Shown: piece after piece, positions 56,101 through 64,000 of the stretch
Layout: each line of letters begins with the position of its first letter
Numbering within the stretch: the first letter of the stretch is position 1
Source: Aquarana catesbeiana
Lineage: Eukaryota; Chordata; Amphibia; Anura; Ranidae
Direction of reading: 5' to 3'
Assembly: GCF_042186555.1 (NCBI RefSeq)
Contig: NC_133326.1
Coordinates: 437,284,846-437,348,845, forward strand
DNA length: 64,000 nt
Program-made: the position numbers and the translations under genes
Notes under the pieces: generated by a model
What the model was told of the DNA's origin: nothing
The model's input: the letters and a program-made list of their open reading frames with translations, nothing else
Database searches by the model: none

Positions 56101-57190
56101 CATAATCCATCTTTGGGAGTGATCCCTGACAGCAGGTTGATAACTTGTTTAGAATCTCTGATATAAGATGGGATCTTCTTCACCAGAGGCTGTAGGTAGT
56201 AATCAATGTACTTGCCCACCCGGGACGTAACTGAGTCAATGCCACTCACTATGGGACGCCCCGGGGGGCAAGACTGACTTTTATGGATCTTGTGGAGGTA
56301 GTAAATGACAGGGGTACGAGGGGCACTGGGTACAAGGAATAGTCTCTCTTTTTTAGTGAGGATACCATTGTGGAACCCTCTTTCAACGATACCCTCTAGT
56401 TCCTTTTTATATTTAAGTACAGGATCTCTATTGAGAGGGGTATAAGTTTTTATACATCCGATTTCGTGTAAGTGCATTACTTGTCTTTTTAATAAAATAT
56501 CGTTGGTTTTACACTATTGGAACATCTATTTTCTCCTATGTACCACGATCTTGCTTTGCTGGTTCGAGCTACCTTAGGTGATTTCCTAACATCTGGTGTC
56601 TGCCTGCTGTCCCATGGAGCCGGGGTTTAGTACGTCACATGCCTTCCCTGATCCTCTGTAATGGGGGATCATGGTATTCTGGTAAGGGCGCATTCCCATT
56701 GATTTGTGGTGGTGGATCTCACTTTTGATTGGGACACAGTATCGATTCACAGATCTATGCCATTTTGTTGGACCTTAATTTTTATTTATATTTTTATTTA
56801 TATTTTTAATTTTTATTTTTATTTTTCACTGGTGTTTACTTTGCTATATTGCTCATTGACCACTGATCATTTTTTCAATAATTTTTTGATCACTGGACAT
56901 TTGTTATATATTTTTTGGTATTGATTTATGCAACTGTGTTGGACTTTTTTACATTATTTTTTATATCTCACTGGTGTTCATCACACCAAATTGCTTATTT
57001 ATCACTGATCGTTTGTGATCAATGCCCACCAATCACTGAATATTTATCATTGTTCACATTATATATTAATTTATCACTGTACTTTATCATCTGCATGCTA
57101 TTACTATCACGCAGGTTGTCATACATTTACATGTTTATAGCATGATTTAATCTTCAAGGGTAGCGAGATTTTTTATATTTTTCTTGATTA
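53134..57190 (-). mobile_element. Penelope-like element between ~740 bp inverted arms
   Basis: 53134-53875 and 56445-57190 are inverted copies with only small length differences. Between them a minus-strand ORF encodes RT and a GIY-YIG endonuclease. The arms include the first codons of the ORF (AATGCACTTACACGAAAT), as expected for the rearranged, LTR-like ends of Penelope elements. Confidence 0.88.
54740..56477 (-). pseudogene. Penelope-like RT with GIY-YIG endonuclease
   Basis: From 56477: NGILTKKERLFLVPSAPRTP, YYLHKIHKS and GRPIVSGIDS of the Penelope RT. A break lies at 56095-56050. Then 56045 onward: FFRQDGGVAMGAKYAKW and the catalytic WARYIDDVLLLWDG. A frameshift near 55130 leads to the endonuclease (55219-54740): a CX2C pair (CKKCQVC), VVYLIQCPCGLQYVGRT as the GIY-YIG core, and the RLNEH motif with catalytic Arg. 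The N-terminus upstream of the RT is short, and two or more lesions make it inactive. Confidence 0.88.
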
Positions 57191-57286
57191 CATAGTGGCC
57201 GTGTGTAGTGTTGTTGGCGTGAACAGAGAGATAGCTTGAGTAAGATTAAGCAGGCAGGTTATTCAGTTAGTGGCAGTGTATTTGAG

Positions 57287-57338
<52 letters not shown>
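57191..57338. repeat. MITE remnant and (TA)n(CA)n left of Tc1 copy 3
   Basis: 57225-57290 matches 39261-39330 and 45412-45465 in reverse. The microsatellite occupies 57293-57338. Confidence 0.65.
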
Positions 57339-57340
<2 letters not shown>

Positions 57341-58962
57341 GTATCTCACACAAGTGAGTACACCCCTCACATTTTTGTAAATATTTTATTATATCTTTCC
57401 ATGTGACAACTCTAAAGAAATGACACTTTACTACAATGTAAAGTAGTGAGTGTACAGTTTGTATAACAGTGTAAATTTGCTGTGTCCTCAAAAAAACCAC
57501 TGGCAACAAAAGTGAGTACACCCCTAAGTGAACATTTCCAATTTGGGCCCAAAGCGTCAATATTTTGGGTGGCCACCATTATTTTCCAGCACTGCCCTAA
57601 CCCTCTTAGGCATGGAGTTCACCAGAGCTTCATAGGTTGCCACTGGAGTCCTTTTCCACTCCTCCATGACGACATCATGGAGCTGGTGGATGTTAGAGAC
57701 TTTGCACTTCTCCACCTTCCGTTTGAGGATGCCCCACAGATGCTCAATAGGGTTTAGGTCTGGAGACATGCCTGGCCAGTCCATCACCTTTACCCTCAGC
57801 TTCTTTAGCAAGGCAGTGGTCGTCTTAGAGGTGTGTTTGGGGTTGTTATCATGTTGGAATACTGCCCTGCGGCCCAGTCTCCGAAGGGGGGGATCATGCT
57901 CTGCTTCAGTATGTCACAGTACATGCTGGCATTCATGGGTCCCTCAATGAACTGTAGCTCCCCAGTGCCGGCAGCACTCATGCAGCCTCAGACCATGACA
58001 CTCCCACCACCATGCTTGACTGTAGGCAAGACTCACTTCTCTTTGTACTCCTCACCTGGTTGCCGCCACTCACGCATGACACCATCTGAATCAAATAAGT
58101 TTATCTTGGTCTCATCAGACCACGGGACATGGTTTTAGTAAACCATGTCCTTAGTCTGCTTGTCTTCAGCAAACTGTTTGCAGACTTTCTTGTGCATCAT
58201 CTTTAGAAAGGGCTTCTTTCTGGGATGACAGCCATGCAGACCAATTTGATGCAGTGTCTGGCGTATGGTCTAAGCATTGACAGGCTGACAGCAGCCCCCC
58301 CCCCCCCCCCCCTTCAACCTCTGGAGTAATGCTGGCAGCACTCATACGTCTTTTTCCCAAAGACAACCTCTGAATATGACGTTGAGCACGTGCACTCAAC
58401 TGCTTTGGTCGACCATGGCGAGGCCTGTTCTGAGTGGAACCTGTCCTGTTAAACCGCTGTATGGTCTTAGCCATTGTGCTGCAGCTCAGTTTCAGGGTCT
58501 TGGATCTTCTTAGGCCTAGGCCATCTTTATGTAGAGCAACAATTATTTTTTTTTCAGATCCTCAGAGAATTCTTTGCCATGAGGTGCCATGTTGAACTTC
58601 CAGTGACCAGTATGAGAGAGTGAGAGCAATAACACCAAATTTAACACACCTGCTCCCCATTCACACCTGAGACCTGGTAACACTAATGAGTCACATGATA
58701 CCTGGGAGGGAAAATGGTTAATTGGGCCCAATTTAGACATTTTCACTTAGGGGTGTACTCGCTTTTGTTGCCAGCGTTTTACAAATTAATGGCTGTGTGT
58801 TGAGTTATTTTAAGGGGACAGCAAATTTACACTGTTATACAAGCTGTACACTCACTACTTTACATTGTAGCAAAGTGTCATTTCTTCGGTGTTGTCACAT
58901 GAAAAGATATGATAAAATATTTACAAAAATGTGAGGGGTGTAGTCATTTGTGTGAGATACTG
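57339..58962 (-). mobile_element. Tc1-like element, copy 3
   Basis: 1624 bp, both terminal repeats present (CAGTATCTCAC at 57339, complement ending 58962). This is the most complete Tc1 of the three. (TA)n lies on both sides. Confidence 0.9.
57557..58590 (-). pseudogene. Tc1 transposase, copy 3, frameshifted
   Basis: ATG 58590 (MAPHGKEFSEDLKK), then an A-run frameshift near 58550. 58474-58166 encodes the end of the HTH region (RHGRPKQLSARAQRHIQRL) with a C-run expansion at 58295-58313 that shifts the frame. The first catalytic Asp region near 58120 reads SSDH. 57811-57557 encodes VKVMDWPGMSPDLNPIEHLWG with the third catalytic residue (Glu) and the normal C-terminus NNGGHPKY. Inactive. Confidence 0.88.
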
Positions 58963-58964
58963 TG

Positions 58965-58974
<10 letters not shown>

Positions 58975-59050
<76 letters not shown>
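58975..59050. repeat. (TA)n(CA)n microsatellite right of Tc1 copy 3
   Basis: TA units to 59028 then CA units. Confidence 0.9.
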
Positions 59051-59051
<1 letters not shown>

Positions 59052-59532
59052 TACTCTGCATTTAGCATAGACTATATATTCAGTGTTTACTCTATATTCA
59101 GTCAGTGCAGGCAGTGTATTAAACAGTTACCAACCGGCCCATAGCCAAATGACGGCTACAGGGAGGTTCGATAACTCGTACACTGATGTCCTCCCAGAAA
59201 ACCGCTCCTGCACGCCCCCTGGGGAGCGCACACGGGAACATCTGTGCTCGCTGGATTCACGGGACCCGGCGCAACACGGAACGCGGTAAAGGGCCAATGA
59301 CAGTGGCCCTTTACACAAATGTAAACAATGCAGGGAAACAGGGTCATCAGGAGTTCACCACTCTCCTCTCCTCACACCGATGCAGCATGAGAGGAGAGCT
59401 ATCGTGCCCAATTGTGAGTTATTTTATATATATCAGTGCCCAACAGTGCCACCACCGTGCCATCAGTGCAACTTATTAGTGCCACTACAGTGCACATCAG
59501 TACTCTGCAGTGCAGCCTCACCAGCCACCAGT

Positions 59533-61338
59533 ATGACAAAAAAATATTTAACTAGTGAGGAGGCCTACAAGCGTCGAAGCAGGACCGATGAGAGCTCTCT
59601 GAGTCCGATTCGGACTATAAACCCGTGACAAGCAGTAGGTCTGATATAGAATCGGAAGAGGAACGTGTGCCCGTGAAAAGAAGGCGTTCTGGCGTGGAGC
59701 AGCAGCCTACTACCAGCAGCGCAGAGCCATCCACCTCGAGCGCAGTGCCGTCCACCTCGAGAACAGTGCCGTCCACCTCAAGCGCAGTGCCACTGCAACA
59801 AAGGCCAGGCACCAGTAGGATGTCATCTCAGCCCAAAAGGGATAGGGGCCATGCCAGCCTTCCCTATACCCTTCAAAACCTCCTGTGGCTTCCCCCTAAT
59901 TCCGGAGCAGCAAATATCCCCCCTTTTACCGCCCAGCCAGGTGAACACCGATGATTGTCATGCTTGAATTTTTTCATTTGATTTTCACTGAAGACTTACT
60001 ATTGTCCACGTCCATTGTGGCCCAGTGCAACCTCTATGCACAACAGTACATAGTAAGCAACCCTGGCTCTAGTTATGCCCGTCCCTTTGAGTGGAGGGAA
60101 CTTACCATAGAGGAATTCAAAATTTTCTTAGGCCTAACTTTTACTATGGGACTCCCAAAAAAAGTGAATTGTACTCCTATTGGTCTACCAACCCCATCCA
60201 CCACATGCCACACTTCTCATCCATTATGCCAAGAGCAAGATATCTTATGATTTTGCAGTTCCTCCACTATAATGACAACACCCAGTGCTCTCCCCGAAAT
60301 GACCCAGCTTTTGACAAATTATTTAAAATTCGGCCACTCCTAAATTTTTTCTCTGAAAAATTCCCCCAGTTATATACCACCGAACAGTATATATCCGTGT
60401 ATGTGTCCCTTGTAAAATTCTCAGGCAGGCTGGGCATCAAACAGTTTATTCCCAGCAAAAGGGCCCGATATGGGGTAAAAATGTACAAACTTTGTGACCG
60501 AGCCATGGGGTACATTTACGCCTTCCGGGTGTAGGAAGGGAAGGACTCCCAACTGCATTCCCCTGAATGTCCAGAGTTTATTGGAGCCAGCGGCAAAGTT
60601 GTCTAGGAGCTGGTCTATCCACTCCTTGGAAAGGGATACCATCTTTATGTGGATAATTTTTATACAAACTCATCCCTCTTCTGCAATCTTCACCGGAGAG
60701 ACACCCCAGCTTGTGGTACAGTAAGAGCCAATAGAAAGGGCTTCCCGCAAAAACTCATCAATGAAAGGCTACGACAAGAGGAGACGGCGTCTTTGCGGAA
60801 CCAGGAGCTATTGGCTGTCAAGTGGAGGGACAGACGAAACGTCCACATGCTCACGACAATCCATAATGACACCTACGTGGAAGTTTCCAGAAGAAACGGC
60901 CCAATCCAGAAACCAGCTTGTATCTAGGAATATAATTTGTTTATGGGGGGACTGGACTTCAATGATCAGATGATTGAACCCTACCTTCCCACAAGAAAAT
61001 TCCGTCATTGGTATAAAAAAGTGTCCATTTATTTTTTCAGTTTGGCCATGTATAACACTTCTGTTATTTACCAAAAATTTACTGAGACCCCCGTATCCTA
61101 TCTGCACTACCAGGAACAAGTAATCTCCGCCCTTTTGAGCCCTGAAAGCCCACCAGAAAATTTTCGCTCTGATTCAGTGAGCAGACTCCAGGAACGCCAC
61201 TTTCCTGAGAAAATCCCCCCCCCTGTGAAACAGGCCACAGACGTCAGAAGAAATAACAGGTGTGCTCCAGAGGAGGAGTTAGAAGAGACACCACATATTA
61301 TTGTCCCCAATGTCCTTCCCAACCAGGCCTCTGTATAG
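59533..61338 (+). pseudogene. piggyBac transposase, broken
   Basis: Starts at ATG 59533 (MTKKYLTSEEAYK). An acidic/Ser-rich N-terminus with a KRRR patch and repeated STSS units follows. The core is in several frames: FEWRELTIEEFKIFLGLTF (60080), RYLMILQFLHYNDN, then YISVYVSLVKFSGRLGIKQF where DES is expected, so the first catalytic Asp is Tyr here. LYVDNFYTNS retains the second Asp and GGLDFNDQM the third. At least three frameshifts and stops (59953, 60240, 60534, 60927). The C-terminal Cys-rich finger of piggyBac is not evident. The clade looks like the amphibian/PGBD4 type. Confidence 0.85.
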
Positions 61339-61454
61339 GTGAATGTTTCCACCATTACCATACTTCTCTACATTATTAGGGAAGTATGGTAAACGTAATT
61401 CTCATTTCCTGTCATTTTCCTCCACCCCCCTTATGCCACTGCACTGAACTGTAC

Positions 61455-61640
61455 ATACCTATGCCTTCTCTGGAACGGACCCTGGCCTGTTATAGGACCA
61501 AGCTTCTGCCTAACGATAAACACACCTCTACCTTCTCTGGAACTGACCCTGGCCTGTTATAAGACCAAGCTTCTGCCTAACGCTAAACTGTACCTACCTC
61601 TGCCTGCTCTGGAACTGTACCTGGACTGTTTGACTACGTT
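61455..61640 (+). repeat. Short tandem repeat, ~73 bp units
   Basis: Two and a half copies of a unit containing CTCTGGAACTGACCCTGGCC and CAAGCTTCTGCCTAACG. No gene in 61339-61910. Confidence 0.7.
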
Positions 61641-61910
61641 TTTTGCCTGCCTCTTGGACTTATCATTTACCCTGCTATGCTAGTGGGAACACAGGGTCTC
61701 ACATATGTGAGGGGCTCCAGAAATGTTTTTCTAGATGAAGAAAACTAATTTTTTAGTTTTCTCATTCCCAGATTAGGGTCTGGAGACTCGGAGGCCTCAA
61801 AGAGATTTGGGTGGGAGAAGCCTCTACCCCTGTCCGCATTCTTTCCTGGCCTGCTACTTGGACCATGTTCCTGCTTACTAACAGGACCAATATTTTGGAA
61901 CTGCTGGCAA

Positions 61911-62166
61911 TGGGGGTTATTTACGAAAGGCAAATCCACTTTGCACAGAAAATGCACATGGAAATGCAGTCGCTCTAAATCTAAGGGGTAGATCTGAAAT
62001 GAGTGGAAGCTCAGCTGATTTTATCATCCAATCATGTGCAAGCTAAAATGCTGGTTTTTATTTTCCTTGCATGTCCTCCTCGGATCTACAGCGATTTTAC
62101 TTCCAAGTGCACTTTCAAGTGTACTTGCAGTGCAAAGTGGATTTGCCTTTAGTAAATAACCCCCAT
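61911..62166. mobile_element. MITE, same family as 5138-5243
   Basis: Ends GGGGGTTATTTAC and GTAAATAACCCCC, with AAAGGCAAATCCACTTTGCA inside each end. About 255 bp. Confidence 0.75.
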
Positions 62167-62712
62167 GTCTCTACTTGCACTGACCCTGGACTTTATATGG
62201 ACAGTATCCCTGCCTGTACTGTCTATAGACAATATTCCTGCCTTCTGCCTGGACAATTCCATTCACTGTCGCTGACCACATCCCTGCCTGCTGCCTGGAT
62301 CAGGGCTCTCCTCCTGTGGACAACTGGACTACTAAAACCACAGGTAATCTTTTGTCTACCCTTTGCTCAGCAGAATCTATTTTAGGGTGTAATTCTTGGT
62401 ATGTTTATGTGATACAATATGTAGCGCTACTCTGCCAATCGATACCAAACTAGCAATATATCACCTGACCATAATCAACTAGGGCAAGGATAAACTGTCT
62501 AACATTCCGCTGAGTGATGATATCAAGATGCTACTTCCTACCAAAACCAGGTTGAGATCAGCTCAGGATCCATACTCCATAATATAAAAACTCCATATTG
62601 AAATCCATAAAGAACATAAGTGAACAAAGGGCATACATATGGGTCAATAGCGTGCCATAGTGAAAAATCAAATAAAATAAATAATATGCAAACCACCCCG
62701 CTTCAAAGGGAA

Positions 62713-64000
62713 GGGACAGTAATGCAGAGCTAAAAATATCTAACCAAAGTATAATGAACACAAATAATCCCTAGTGCTCAGCAAAGTGACAACTATTGCA
62801 TGACGTGAAAACGCATAAAATCGCAGCTGGAAATGCAAAATAAATAATGGAAAATAAAAAATATATAAAATATTATACCCTAGTGTAAATAATCTATAAG
62901 GTGTAGAAATAATACATAAATATATAAATAGATGTGCATCAAGGTGCTAAAGATGGAAATACAAAGTGCAAATCGATATCTCATAAATAATCACTTCACA
63001 ATCTTATGAGCAAAATGACACAAGTGAAGATAGTGAAAGCAGTGCAGTCATGCCATTATACCGCACTGATGCGCCAAAAATAAATAACTCAAAATAATAA
63101 AGACAAACAGTCCCACAATAGAGAGGAGCCAGGTGCCGACGCTTCTCGGAGACGGCCGAACCCGGAAGCTATACTACATCTACTGTTCGTTCTAGTTCTA
63201 TATGTAAGTTACTACGTCTATCAATAAAATTTGTATTTGGTATTACTACACTATGAGATCTTTCCTTTGTCCCTAACTACCACTACTGGGATTGCTGGGA
63301 GCGGCGAGAGGAGTTTCTGAGAACCGGACCTACTGATATCACTCCAGGAAACCCACCCTCTCCAGGACCATCTTTCTGCTCTACTTGGCCCACTGGGGGC
63401 CGCTGCTGGAGGTGAGAGGCTGGGGGAAACGTTTGGTGTGTGCACTTGAACCTTTTTGAAGATTAGCACCAGGCACTGCACACTTTGCACTTTACTTAAA
63501 AGTTCATCCCCTGTGGACATTATTCATCACAGCTGCACAGTGTTACACTCATGGACTGATACTGCACTATTGTCACTTTGGGACAGCATCTCTATTGTGG
63601 GACTGTTTGTCTTTATTATTTTGAGTTATTTATTTTTGGCGCATCAGTGCGGTATAATGGCATGACTGCACTGCTTTCACTATCTTCACTTGTGTCATTT
63701 TGCTCATAAGATTGTGAAGTGATTATTTATGAGATATCGATTTGCACTTTGTATTTCCATCTTTAGCACCTTGATGCACATCTATTTATATATTTATGTA
63801 TTATTTCTACACCTTATAGATTATTTACACTAGGGTATAATATTTTATATATTTTTTATTTTCCATTATTTATTTTGCATTTCCAGCTGCGATTTTATGC
63901 GTTTTCACGTCATGCAATAGTTGTCACTTTGCTGAGCACTAGGGATTATTTGTGTTCATTATACTTTGGTTAGATATTTTTAGCTCTGCATTACTGTCCC
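62713..64000. repeat. Gapless inverted repeat, 412 bp arms, continues past the window
   Basis: 62713-63124 and 63589-64000 are exact-length complements (the paired coordinates always sum to 126713) around a 464 bp spacer (63125-63588). AT-rich arms and a spacer with AATAAAATTTGTATTTGGTA resemble the Penelope-like arms at 53134-57190, without the RT ORF. The outer ends lie outside the window. Confidence 0.85.

Larger units (their letters stand above)
59123..62400 (+). mobile_element. piggyBac element, 3' end not found
   Basis: TTAA at 59119-59122 precedes ACAGTTACCAACCGGCC, which resembles the end of the MITE at 48448 (complement CCACTTGCCGACC). A piggyBac transposase follows. The right border is uncertain: no TTAA-flanked terminal repeat was seen. 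A MITE (61911-62166) sits in the 3' part. Confidence 0.6.

Noticed and set aside
1..64000. A host protein-coding or structural RNA gene
   Set aside because: All recognisable coding sequence is assignable to mobile elements. I saw no convincing tRNA, rRNA or host exon, although a short host exon in the unassigned stretches cannot be excluded.

Overview
The window is almost certainly nuclear DNA from an anuran amphibian, most likely a ranid frog. I see no host gene. Nearly every base that can be assigned belongs to a transposable element, and many elements sit inside one another. The frog call rests on the combination of families: DIRS, Ty3/gypsy chromovirus, CR1 with an esterase ORF, Penelope-like, Tc1, piggyBac, hAT and a PIF/Harbinger element with terminal repeat TGCCCCGTACACACGG, which I remember as common in ranid genomes. 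No database was searched.

Layout. (1) About 1-26400: a degraded DIRS-like retrotransposon on the minus strand is the outermost host. It is split twice. A ~0.9 kb foldback element sits in its reverse transcriptase, and that foldback is itself split by a 12.8 kb Harbinger element (1421-14207, TTA target duplications). The Harbinger carries a transposase, a Myb/SANT gene and a divergently transcribed MADF gene. It was in turn hit by a LINE fragment, a complete gag-only LTR element (copy A, 5793-9317) and a truncated CR1. Further along, a gypsy chromovirus (16013-24773, GGAAT duplications) splits the DIRS gag, and a second gag-only LTR element (copy B, 21446-24611, GACGT duplications) lies in its 3' LTR. 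(2) 26430-27690: hAT/MITE-related non-coding repeat. (3) 27690-34112: a deleted Tc1 element holding a nearly intact CR1 on the minus strand and a 370 bp insert. (4) 34206-39191: a Penelope-like terminal region, then the third gag-only LTR element (copy C, minus strand). (5) 39261-42650: hAT and piggyBac-type non-autonomous elements. (6) 42968-50581: a second gypsy element, minus strand, interrupted by a mosaic Tc1 and a piggyBac-type MITE. (7) 50587-53133: mostly unassigned. (8) 53134-57190: a Penelope-like element between ~740 bp inverted arms. (9) 57339-58962: a third Tc1. (10) 59123-62400: a broken piggyBac element. (11) 62713-64000: a gapless inverted repeat that runs off the end of the window.

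Most promising for novelty: first, a gag-only LTR family with no protease, reverse transcriptase or integrase and a long modular repeat protein, present three times here; second, a Harbinger element that seems to carry three genes, two of them (Myb/SANT and MADF) sharing a divergent promoter. Splice sites and domain calls were made by eye. Identity statements are rough hand comparisons.
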